DNA of 64,000 bases from Pholis gunnellus (lineage: Eukaryota > Chordata > Actinopteri > Perciformes > Pholidae), in contig OU342826.1 of NCBI GenBank assembly GCA_910591455.2, positions 9,735,079 to 9,799,078 on the forward strand, read 5' to 3'. Within the stretch, counting starts at the first letter, position 1. Each line of letters begins with the position of its first letter. The notes below the pieces were generated by a model. It was not told where the DNA came from. It searched no databases and was given only the letters and a program-made list of their open reading frames with translations. Below, piece after piece: positions 35,406 to 47,145 of the stretch. A program made the translations under genes and the position numbers.

Positions 35406-36477
35406 TAACTCGGAAGAATGTCAAACTCAAAGGAAGTAGTAGGAGCCTCCCATTCCACTGATGTTACTTTTTGTTTGTGTGAAGCTTCTGGAAAAAATAC
35501 TGAATCATGAAACTGTGGGAGACGTGTTGTTTCAACAAGCTAATATTGACTCCGTGTTAACTCCTGAGCCCCAAGATGTGGCCCTATTGTTGGTAATTAA
35601 TGCCGTTGTCACACCCCAGTCCTGCACACTCATGCGCACTCGCTAGCTGTAATCTTTTTTTTTTTTTTTGGCAGCTTGTCTGTTGCTTCGCTATATCATG
35701 CAAGCCTTTAATAGTGGCCCAGCCCCCACAGAAACTGGCGAGGTTGAGGAGTGACACACAAGCTCGCTGGCGCACAGTCACTGCTGTGAGCACCAGTCCA
35801 TGACACACAGTCTCAAGAAGACTAAAGAGTACAACGTCTTTGACAGCTTTTCTGCCGGGGCCCCGACAGTTACTTACAGTCAGCACTGTCTTGTAAAAAT
35901 GTGAGACATACTGTACGGAGGCAGATTTTTTATTATTTCTTTTTTTCACAGGCTCAACTGTTTCCTGCCTCTCTGTCATGTATCCCAGTTACCCTCCAAC
36001 AATGTATTTCTTGTCTTTTTTTTCCCTCTATTTAGTTTTCGCTGCGGTTATGCCATCCCTGCTTTCAGCCAGGACTTCAATGCTTCCTCTCTAGGCCACC
36101 GTCTGCCATTCATTTCGGCGTTTTTCTCTTTTTTTTTCGTTCCTCCTTCTGCACACTCGCTTGCTCACGCTGCTGCTCGACTGTGCCAGACCCGCGTTGT
36201 AAAGACCAAAACACCCATAATGCTTCGGGCCCGTCTCCCTGTATAGAACGTAATCCGATCCCCCTGGAGGAATGTGGCACGCCTTGGGGACGGCCAAATC
36301 GAGGTACAAATCTGCCGGTCAGCCGGCAGATAGTGTATCTCCGACTGATTCTGAAGCCAGCACTTCGACAGCGATTGGCAAGAGTCAAATCAATTTAGCA
36401 TTCCCCCCCTAAACCAGCCCAAATTCCTTTTTTAAAATTTTATTTTTTATCAATCTCAATCATTTCATGAGAGTGAC

Positions 36478-36545
36478 ATTAATAATAATAATACATTTTA
36501 TTTCTCGAGCGCTTTTCATAATTCTCAAAGACACTTTACATTCAA
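36478..36545. repeat. dispersed teleost repeat fragment
   Basis: AATAATAATAATACATTTTA followed by TTTCTCGAGCGCTTTTCATA and CTCAAAGACACTTTACA is a phrase I know from many fish genomes. Confidence 0.5.
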
Positions 36546-38458
36546 ATCATCATGTAATCTGGCAGACTAGTTTAAAGCTGAATTAAACCGTTGTTGTGTG
36601 CCGTCTGTTTTGTAGACGGCAGTTTAAGAAGGCAGGGACTTCTTTTCAGTCCAACAGATGGTATATAGTACAGAGCTATGCGCTCGAGTGGTATCAGCCT
36701 GCAGCCCTGCATGGGATGTCTTTTATAAAGCCTATTTGCTTGTTTTTTTTTTAAAGTAAATATAGTGTGCGTTTTAGAATCCGCAAACTGCCAGGATGTG
36801 TGTGGCAGCGTGTGTTCTCGTGTCTCTGTTTGTGTTTTAGCGAAGAAAAATTGTTAGATAGCTGTTGTTCCAGGGGTCGTCAGTGGCAGTGGTAGTAATG
36901 TGAATCCCTGCATATTAAAGGTTCATCTGCAATTCTCCGGTCACAGTAATATTTGATCCGAGAGTGGACTGACGTAGCATATCACATGATATGGTCAAGC
37001 TATGTTTGAGACTGAAAATATGGACCTCAAATACTGATGCACCACATATGGGAAAAACAAAATATTATTTCCACCAAGGTAGATCTCTTCCTGGTTTTTA
37101 GGCATGTGTAAATGAGTTGTATTTGAAGTTATCCCCTCTGACATACTTTCATAAGACAGCCTTCCTTTTTTTAATATTATTTAAAGTATCTCCTGATTTA
37201 AATGATTTGCTTTTATCAGTGGTATTTGTCGCAGCCATGTTCTCAAATGTATTGTGACGAACTCGTGTCCTGTTCTACAGATGTCTGTTTGAACTCTTGT
37301 ACTCGAGGAATGTGATTTAAAAAATATTATAATTCGACTAAATTTCCTTCCTTTTTACCTGTAAGTGCTAAGACGGCATTTCTATTGTATGTTGTGAATA
37401 GATTTGCTTCATCAACACACCTGCATATTCCAGCTCGTTACAGGCTTTATTATGCACCAACCGACGACTGGTGATTTCTTCTATTTCTATTCAACTGTTG
37501 CTCAGTGGGATCTTTGTCTCTTTCAATTAACACTCTGGTTGAACCCTTGTACAGCGTTTTGCTTTCCATGTACAAAACGTGTTTTTTTTATGCAAAACCC
37601 TGCATTATACAAAATAACATCTATTTGTAAAGAGGACTTTCTTCGACCTCAAAGCATGAAACAAATGTCTGAATCAAGCTTTTGTGGCAGGGCGATCCCG
37701 AACTGAACGGCAGTGTAATAGTGACTCTAGTGTATAATGTTAATAACTGAGAGGCACCAGCTGATGCTGAGCATAGCTCTGCGGAGGAACATGGCATGTA
37801 GGAATGTCTTTGAAAGTTTACAGGGAAAAAAAAATCATCTCAGCTACAGTATCTGGTCTGTAAATGTATCGAGATGTGCAGCGAAGGCAATGCAGCAGGC
37901 CTTTGACCACAGCAGAGAGGAGTCTGGGAGTCGAGACTCCCTTCAGGCAGTCAAGCTGTCAAGTGGCCCTTTCCGAGTCCTGAACTTACTCGCTGACCGG
38001 ATCCTCAAGGACACGTGGACCTTGCAGCAGGCCCGCTTGCCCCGAAGGGATCGAGGGCCCGACCTAGGCAGCCTGCTACTGCTTGACCCCCCACTACCCG
38101 GCAGGGCCCGGAGTTTTATAGAGGCCCCGGCCCTCACTTACACATCTCGCCCTTTTGATTGGCCGCCGGCTGCAGAGACGGCTTTTGAATGTGATGCTTT
38201 AACTGCCTTTTAATCTCGCGGCTCCTAGTAAAGCCTGCACAGATGGTGCCTTCAGCGTAATACTCCGCTAGTGAATTTTGAAAGTGCTTTCCCTGCAGTT
38301 ATAGAGGTCAGGCTGGCAGCAGAGAAGGATGATTTACTTTACAGTCACTTTAAACCCAGAAGGGTTGCATAATAGCAGCTACTTCAGGGGCTCCGTCACA
38401 GCTTCTCCTGATATATAGAGCTCCTCAAGGGGGCTGGGAATGGCGAGACAAGGTGTGT

Positions 38459-38490
38459 GCGTGTGTGTGTGTGGGGGGGGGGGGGGGGGG
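38459..38490 (+). repeat. (GT)n followed by an 18-nt poly-G
   Basis: GT repeat to 38472, then G from 38473 to 38490. Confidence 0.9.
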
Positions 38491-41246
38491 TTTGTGTGGA
38501 ATTATATCCCTTGCTGACTCAGAATTCCTTTGGTCTTTTAGGGCAGTAATTCCTTTGTTTCCCTCCCTCCTATGTCGTTTTTTGATTTTTCTTTCTTGGC
38601 AGTCAGGTGCCCCTGCTGGCAGGAGAACCCACCACACCCGCACAGTCATGGCCTAGATTCAGAGATGGGCTTGAGAGTTGGGCGTGGGCATTAGGGGGGG
38701 AGGGAGGGAGAAGGAAGCGATCACGAAGGAAGGGGGCTCTTAGTGGGCCTTGTTGTCTTGGCAAGAGGTGGGAGGAGGTGGCTGGCTGCGCCATCCCATT
38801 GCCTCACCACCTGTTCATCAGCAAAACCACAGTCAGCCTGCCAGAAATGAAAACTCAACCATGGATCTCTTGGACACAAGCATTTGATGCCACAAAGAGG
38901 CTTGTTACAATAGTGGATGTCTTTATTATAATTGAATCCCAATCCCCGAGTACCCTTTAAAATCCTGTATTTTTGCTTTATTTATGTATAGTTATTGGAT
39001 CTGTGCTTGCCTTTCCTGACCCTCCCTTGTCCCTTGGACACATCGTGGAGGAATGCCGTTTCACATATGTGACGGGGCTATTCTCGTACGGTTGGTACGG
39101 GTTTGTCCCAGTTCACAGGTCGTTGCGATAGTGGCAGGGAGGTATTCCCTTCCAAGTCGAGCAGGTAAACCCCCCCCCCCGCCAGCTGAGAGGAGTGCCC
39201 GAGGTGAGTTAATTAATGATGAGGAACGTTATCTACAGTTCAGGCCGTGTTTTTTATTTGGGTCGGCCTCCAGCCTCGTATGCTCCGTTTACCAAGTGTG
39301 GCTGCAAATATAGACTGGCCTCATCCCCTCTGTATGCGTCTAGTAATTGCATTCTAGAAATGCCAACATCTCGGCTGCCAACGAGCCCTCCTTGGGAGGT
39401 GTGATCACGCCTGTTGAGGCATATTATCTCAGAGGCAAGCTGAGAATGAGTACAGAAAACACTGAAGTCGCTCGGAGTTTCTGCAACGTGGCCACATTTC
39501 TCTATTCATTTGCATGCCACATTGTTGTATTCGATAATATAGGATTGAATCCGATTGCGTCGGGAGTCCCGTAGTTATCGTCAGTCTAGATTTTTTTTAA
39601 TTTTTTTTATTGGTGAGTTTTAGATGTGGTCGTACAACTTGAGTCAGTACCTGACCTCCCACAGGTGCCGGCCAGATATTGAAAAATGTTCAAGGCATCG
39701 TATGCGGATGCCACCCCGGAGTTTTTTTTTTTTTGTACTCCACGAAACGAGACATGAGACGTCTCGATGCTTGCGGCAAATGTGTTCTGCCAGCTGAAAT
39801 TCCTTTTCAGTGTTCTCTCCAGAGGGTGTACATGTGTCGCTTGAAATATTTAAAAGGGGCTGGAAAAGAAGAAGCTTCAATATGGCTATTTACAGTCGAC
39901 CGTAGCAGGCAGTGAAAAGGATGAAGACATAAAAAAACATATCCCAGTAATTCACTTACTATGCTTACAATTTTATGATTAACCAATATTTTAAAGCACT
40001 TATGCAAAAGTTGCTCAAAAGTGTGGCAGCAATATATTTTTACCTCTCTCTCATGGCATCATGATATTGAGTTTCAGATGTTTAACTTGGCGGTGAAGCT
40101 TTTGATGTCAAATCTTTTTGGTTTTGGGATAACCACCGCAAACCCTTAGCTGAGCTGCACACGGCGGATCTGTATCGCGTCCAGTAACTCGTCTGCATGT
40201 CACTACACACTCCTAGAAACAAGCAACCAACAAGAGCGCTTTGTAAAGTGGCTGCCGGGGCTCTGGAGAAGCTTTTTTCAGGGTTAGCGGGGGACGTATG
40301 TTCTCGATAGACCCGTGTCGTCGGGTTGACGATGGAGAGCGGCGAAGGACTCTCACAAAGGTGGTTCTGTGCACATGTAGGGCCAGGGTTTTTTTTGGTC
40401 CCGACTGGATTCCGCACACACCCACCAATCCCTTCTTAGCCGCCTGACCTTTCTCTTTACTGTCTGAGGAAAAGCTTGAAATTGTAGACACTTGATAGCG
40501 CGGACCTTATGGGAGGCCTGATTTACTTTCATTTGCTCTATGAATGGCAAGTTAGAGTTGTGATCGGTTGTCATATTTGCGATATGAGAATATTGGATTT
40601 TTGCCTCTTGTGTGTTTTTTCATTGGCAGAGAAAGAAAATCCTGATTTCACTCTGTGCAATTCAACAGGGAACAAAACTAAAGCCGACAGCCATTTGACC
40701 CAGTGAGCATAAGTTCTGCACATTTCTTTGCATCGGTGTGAGCTCACGGCCTTTGCTTGAACGGCAGCAGTGAAGGATAAACCAGACTAAATAGGTGAAA
40801 TCACTGGTCCGAACAGCCAGCCATCTATCTTTCTCTCGCAATGTCTGCCGTAAGATAATGATCACGCTAACACAGTGTGACTGCAAAAGCTATCGCGTGG
40901 CTTATAGTTGACTGTCTGCTTGTTGTGTCAGGGGCCCTAAGTGAGGCAATTAGCATGTTGCGTTTATGCCGCGTTTGTCGCGGTAGCAGCCTTTTTTTTT
41001 AAGCGCAGTACATAACGCTGGGGACGATGCGGATAAGTGTGGCTGTGAAACTGTCTGGCTGTTATGTGCCACAGGTTCCGTTTGTGGGAATAGCTTGCAC
41101 ACCGCCGAACATGCACCCAAAGCACCCCGTCTTCCAGATCCTTTCAGCCTCCTCCATTGTTCCGTCTCCGCTATGCTCCAAAGCTGATTACAGCGCCTTC
41201 CTTAATGAAAGCTAATCCTGTGTCACGGCATTGTGGAGGAAGTGGA

Positions 41247-41247
41247 G

Positions 41248-41279
<32 letters not shown>
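41247..41279 (+). repeat. poly-G run, about 30 nt
   Basis: GGGAGGGAGGG-like lead-in, then a G run of 29 or more nt ending at 41279. The longest homopolymer in the window. Confidence 0.9.
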
Positions 41280-41281
<2 letters not shown>

Positions 41282-41559
41282 AAGCTAGCAGGGAATGTCT
41301 TCTTCAGGGCCTGTCAGAGGAAATGCCAGAGAGTGTTAACGTCTCCGCAAACATGGAAATCTACAGTGTTTTACATTGAGATTGAGCGTTCCTTTTTTTT
41401 GCCCTCGTCTGTTGGCCCTTAACACCTTACACACAGCACAGACCCAACTTCTATAGGGGCCTGCAAGATCTTAACCGTGTTCAGTCCAGCCGTTCTTCAG
41501 AGCTTCTTAGATGGAATTGACACATCTGATACCTCACTGGTGGATTTATTCGCGTAGTT

Positions 41560-41760
41560 CGTCATCCTGAGCTAGAGTTTTGTGTGGCAGCTTTTAAGGA
41601 TACATTAATCCAACTTTCTTTCCCAATATCAATGTCGATACCTCAACTCGGGGCATCTGTCAATACCAGGTATACCTAGCTGATACTACTACTCTCTTTT
41701 TTTTCCCCAAATATGACATTTGTGCAACAAAATAAATCATTTTAATGTAAGGTAAGAAGG
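41560..41760. repeat. possible dispersed repeat
   Basis: CAATATCAATGTCGATACCT, GGGCATCTGTCAATACCAGG and TATACCTAGCTGATACTACT resemble fish repeat phrases built on GATAC/GTATC words. Weak. Confidence 0.3.
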
Positions 41761-42469
41761 CCGGTATCAACACCAACACATATCTGAACATGGCTTTTGA
41801 TTATGTAAATTCAAAACGCACTGAGGCAGAAAGAATCACTGAGGCAATATGATAACACGCTCCAAAATGTCCATAGTTTTTCTACATTTTCCCATACTTA
41901 CCAGTTGAATCTTACAGGGCCTTGATCGGTTAAAAAGTCGACTCGGTAGATTCCATCCAAGGAGTGTAAGAGCTGTTGTACTTTAATACTGCCCCCTTTA
42001 TTGTGTGGAGAATAAATTATAGGTCCTTACTGGTGTTGATGTTTTAAAATGGCTTTCTCGACAGTGGACTGACTTGACTGCCCGTCGTACATTTCTGGAG
42101 CGTAGAAATTGTGTGTAAATGGTTAATCTGTTGGGACATCCCATCAGTAGGCGGGTGGATTGTTTTTTTGAGAGATTGACTGGTGCCCTTTCCCCAGCAC
42201 ACTTTAAAAAAAAAAAAAAATGTTTTCATCTTGACCATTTGATGCATTTGTATTTCACTGACTGATCTTTTTCCCTCTCCCTGACTCATGCACCACCCCC
42301 CACTCCGGCTCCGAATCACTGTAGTCATTTGCCCGCCGCGATCCAGGTCCCTGCCGACCTTTCACTGTGTCATCGATCGGCTGCTACATCGATGGCTCGC
42401 CACATGCCCCACCACCCCCAGAAAACCAGTGCAGGGACATCCCTTTAGAAAAAGGCCCGTCCACCCCTC

Positions 42470-42536
42470 CCCCACCACCACCACCACAGCATCCGCCGCC
42501 TACTCCCATCCATCCATCCATCCATCCATCCATCCC
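42470..42536. repeat. (CCA)n and (CATC)n simple repeats
   Basis: CCACCACCA followed, after a short spacer, by about seven CATC units (42507-42536). Confidence 0.9.
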
Positions 42537-42838
42537 TCCGTTCACCCACGCCAAGCCTCCCACGCTTCAGCCCCTAACCTCACTAATTAATCAGGGACTT
42601 AGTCAGAGTGCTGTCTGAGCAGCGGTGCATTTTGATCACCTGCTGCTGCTTACTGCTTCCTACATCTCTCATCTAAAATCTGTTGAGCCAGCAGCGGGAT
42701 TAACGCTTGCTTGTCACTCACTCTCGCATCGCGTCTCTAAACCGGTGTCTAAAACTCTGCTGCGGGCTCTTCTCTGTCAGAGCTCGGATGGTCTTTGATA
42801 ACCCTGACTGCCATGTTCAGAGTGGATGCAGGTCTTGG

Positions 42839-42841
<3 letters not shown>

Positions 42842-42877
<36 letters not shown>
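42842..42877. repeat. (TA)n microsatellite
   Basis: 18 TA units, perfect. Confidence 0.95.
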
Positions 42878-42878
<1 letters not shown>

Positions 42879-43829
42879 CGTTGGTTTGTTTCGTGTACAA
42901 CCATGTCTATCTCAATAATGAGGATCCCCAGATACCCGTCATTGATGTGGTGCCTCTGTGGAGACGGACACGCATGTTATTGCAGCGAACAGCTGTGGTG
43001 TCAGATGCACCATCACACTCCTTTTTTTGTTCACCGCATTCTGCTCGAGTCTAATCTATTAAGCATGTAACAGCGGAATATTCACAATAAGGCTCCCCCG
43101 CTCGCATTTCCAAGCCTTGGATGATCACGTCGGTGCAGAATCCAACATGCTGCCGGCTATTCATTTTTTAAGCCAATATTTTGATGGATGAAAGATTAAG
43201 ACTGAGACTCTACAGCGCTGTTTCCCTGGCAACCCCCCTTTTTTACTCACTTGTATCTAATATCTCTCCTGTTTGTTGATGCGATGTAAAAGCTGATACC
43301 GCTGCAGCGGATGACGGTCAGCAACTCTTTCAAGTACAGTAATGGTCCGCCGGCAGCGTTAAATGAAAGCAATGCTCGTTAGAGCTGCAATTAGTCGTAC
43401 TGTACGCAGGGTGTTGCCTAAAGTCGTGAAAATGAGCCGTTAGAGAAGTTTTATATACAGTATGTTTGCAAATCTTGCAATGTGTACATGCCATGCACAA
43501 ACAAATATTTGTCGTGTTTCTTATTTGTGAAATAATCTAGGGGAATGTGATTTTGAATATCATTAGAAGTTTCAGCGGTAAACTGTAGATAATGTGCGCA
43601 TGAGATTTGTGAACATGAATTTACGGATCAACAATATAATGTCAAAAAAAACGGAAATATATTTCCTTAAAATCTGAATAATACTATTTAACCCGATTGG
43701 CCTATGCATACCGTTTATTTTACACAGCGGCGGCATTTGTGCTCCATGTAACCAAAGCGGACAAGCAGTGCTGAAACACCATCCAAAGGAGCTCCACGGC
43801 CGTACAAGCAGAGTGCTCCATGAATTTGA

Positions 43830-43990
43830 GGGAATTAATCGAGTAATCTGAAGGCTCAATTTTGTAATTTTAGGCCATGAATTAATAATTACAGGAGGCA
43901 AATGAAATAGTGCAAGATTGAATTATTAATCCGAGGGAACGATTGATAATTTTATGTGCACACTTGATTAATACCTGCTGGTCTCTGTAG
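43830..43990. promoter_or_regulatory. candidate homeodomain-rich enhancer in ppp3ca intron 1
   Basis: Six or more homeodomain-type words in 160 bp (GGAATTAATCGAG, TGAATTAATAATTAC, TGAATTATTAATCC, TTGATTAATACC, TTGATAATTT). This density suggests a developmental enhancer, but AT richness alone could explain it. Confidence 0.3.
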
Positions 43991-45128
43991 CATTACATCT
44001 CTGATACGAGCCCCCCTGAGTCTTTGTTGACTGTTCTGCTCAGTCCCCCCTTTTATTTCCTCTTGACGCTGCCGTGGGTTCTCTTCCCTTCCTTTTTTAT
44101 TCCTTTTTTTCCCTCTCCTTCTGTCTCTCCATCCCTGGGAAAGATGAGCGCCATTGGCTCTGCTCTCCTTTCCTGCCTCAACCACAGACGTAACAAGTCC
44201 AACCCCGCACCGCACACAGAGGTATTCGGCAGACTCAAAAGCACTGAGCTTCAAAGCTGCGCTCTGCTAAGCGTTCCGCTCAGGGCCGGCTTCTATCCCT
44301 ACTAATGCATGGTAAAGAGGTCTGCGCCAATTCATAGCTGACCTTTTTTCTCCGTTAGCCCTAATTCCTGCCGGCCTTTCTAAATCTCTGCTCTGTCGCC
44401 GGTGGCCAGATGGGAGGCTTATATGTTTTATAGTTTGACTTAAATTTTCAATACGTCTTCATATAACATAATGTATCTTTGCTGTACTGAGTCACATTGC
44501 AAATACTCTGGTGTTTGGACTCTGCATCGGCGCGGTGATGGAATCCGGTCTGTTTCATGCAGACAGCTGCTCATCCAGTTGAGGATAAATATTAAAAAGG
44601 GTACCTGAAAGACTGAATTTCATTGTCGTCTTAAAGTGCAATCCTCTTTCTATCCATTAAGGCACACAATATTGCTTTTCTGAATCCTAGTAACTGTGTA
44701 GAATAATGTAGTTTTATTCACAGCAGTAGAAGCAGGTTGTTTTTGTTAGAATAAGCTATCAGTCGTTATGATTTATTCGCTCCGCCATTTCTACTGTGGA
44801 CTGTGGGTGTCATTCTGCAACTGGAATTTATATTGTGTTAATTGCGTTGAAGGAATGCATTATTTCTCGGGACTTATGAATTATTGATTGACCGTGCTTT
44901 TCTGGAGAGTTGTAGAAAAACGCGAGGTGCCGTTTTCAGAAGCTGACATCTCGCCGTCACGCTGGTCGCTCCGGTTTGTGACGGAGACCATATTGCAAAT
45001 AATTGATCACCTTGCGACTATAATGCGTTATATGGTTCAGCTACTGCAGGTTCTTTGTATCCCCGTCTTTTGCATTATGCATGTTAGATAATCAGCTTCT
45101 GAATGGACTCTGTGGTGGTGTAATAATA

Positions 45129-47145
45129 ATTAAAGCTGCAAGCAGCGATGTACGGGCCCTCGCATCCTCCCGCACGTCGGAGGTACTGGCAGAATGCCGG
45201 CAGAAGCGGCCATAAACATCTGCGACCATCAGACAGCGAGCCCACAAGTTAGACGTATTTTTAATGATTGGACTGTGTGACACTGGAAATTATGGAGTGC
45301 AAATATTTCACCAGTTCCTGTATCCACTATGTGGCGCTAGAGAACACGCGCAAACATGCATTATGTTGCTCTATATCAAATATAGACCACATCATGTATA
45401 TCCAATTCAGTGTCACATAACGCTGTCTTCCTGTTGTCAGTAGGTGGCACTATGACTTTAAGTGGAAATTGGCTCATAGACATCCTCAGGCCATGACTAT
45501 TATCAAGTATGGCAAGTTTGGGACAGATTTGAGCAATTCCAGTGGAGTTACATCAGCTTGTTTAACGGCGAATCACTTAAAATGGCCGCCATGCCACGGC
45601 TACGCCATTCCAGCAAACGTAAAACTTTTAGTAACTTTTAATTGCAACAGTCTTTAGATTATACTGACCAAATTTGAAGTGGATCTGACAAAGTCCCTAG
45701 GAGGAGTTTGTTAAAGTATAGCGACTAGAAAGCATGGGGAAATTCACACAAAAATCAAAATGGCCGACTTTCCGTTAATTTTAGAGCATGGTCCCAAGAC
45801 ACTTTTTTTTAAGTCTTCATATGATACACGTGGCTACCAAATTGCATACATGTAGGTCAAACGTAGCGCTGGGGCTGCATTTTTGAATATTTGTAGGGGG
45901 CGCTATCGAGGCAATTTGAAAGGGTCAAGCCAAAAAGCCATATGAAATATTTATTTCCATCACCTATGACACCTGTGCAAAGTTCCAAGGCTTGTTGAGC
46001 ATCCTAAGCCACAGAAAAATAAGCTTCATTTTTCATGGCAAATGACATGTTGCCACGGCAACAGCGTTTAACGACAACACACAATATTCATGATGAAGCA
46101 TCATCATTGTCTTACAAATTACCTTACCATATTTGAGAGCGGTTTGGGCAACTTCCTAGTCGAAGTACATCAAAGTATAAAACTTGTCATTTTCTTGTGC
46201 CAGTAGGTGGCGCTATGACTTTGTAAAAATGTTGGCATGGAAATGTGTTCAGGCTTGGACCAGCATCATGCAAAACAAGTTTGGGGCAGATTGAATAAAG
46301 TACCTTGTAGTTACAACAACTTCCTCTTTCATGGCGAACGGCACGAAATGTGCCTGACATGGGCGCCACATAAAACAAAGGTCGTTCAATGTCAGTACAC
46401 CATTTCAGTAACTTTTCATCATGAATGTCTTTAGATCATCTTGACCAAATTTGAAGTTGATTGTATAAATTCTGTGGGAGGAGTTCGTTAAAGTACAATG
46501 CCTGAAAACAATGAAAAATGCCTCAAAATGCAAAGAAATGGGAGTATTACTGCATCGCCCCCTAGAGGTTGTATGGAATAAAAATTTGAGGGTATGTTAC
46601 AGGACACAATGTGAACATATGCTACAGATTTCGTGGTGATAAGCCACATGGTTTTGAAGTTATATATATTGCTGTAGAAGGCCAATTCCTCATGAAATTC
46701 ATTGGTCCATATATTCTTAATGCAATAAGATATCAACAAACTTTTCATAACTGTTGATGATAGATATCCAATAATGATTCACAGCAAGTTTGGTACCAAT
46801 CAGACACGGGGTCTAGGAGAAGTGATTTTTTTTTTTTTTTTACAAAATTCAAAATGGCGGAAGATTTTGGTAGGCGGAGCTTAGGGTCCCAAGAGGATTT
46901 TTTGTAGAACTCATTCAGTTGCTCATGTCTGTAAAATCTTAAGTAATTTGGACATACGGGCTGTCGGGGCTTGCCTTTCCAACTTCTAGGGGGCGCTAGC
47001 GAGTCATTTTGTCATGCTCGAGCATTGGACCCATAAAATATCAAAATTTCCCGCAGTCCTGATATGCTCGCCAAATATGGGGAGGTTGGGGACATGTCAG
47101 ATACCCTTAAACGCATTTTCATCATAGGGAAGAATAATAATAATA
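45129..47145 (+). repeat. array copy B1 (subfamily B, 2.0 kb)
   Basis: Starts ATTAAAGCTGCAAGCAGC then GATGTACGGGCCCTCGCA; ends in an AAT-type run joined directly to the next copy, without the hairpin tail seen in copy B2. Inside are the family's repeated words: AGGTGGCGCTATGAC, CATGGCAAATGACATGTTGC, GGAGGAGTTTGTTAAAGT, AAAATGGCCGACTTTC, GTAGGGGGCGCTATCGAG. It holds an exact CTCF-type match (46200-46214) and an X-box-like palindrome GTTGCCACGGCAAC (46049-46062). Almost identical to copy B2. Short open frames (45469-45657, 46187-46378) look like chance. Confidence 0.95.

Larger units (their letters stand above)
25845..45128 (+). other. ppp3ca: ppp3ca intron 1, first part (19 kb)
   Basis: No exon 2 peptide (human VPFPPSHRLTAKEVFDN) was seen by eye in any frame, so this is taken as intron; human intron 1 is also very long. 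It holds microsatellites, G and C runs, a few dispersed fish repeats (about 28056-28290, 36478-36545, 41560-41760) and some conserved-looking blocks (28880-29140, 43830-43990). A GC-rich 158-codon open frame at 37737-38213 resembles nothing I know. Confidence 0.7.
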
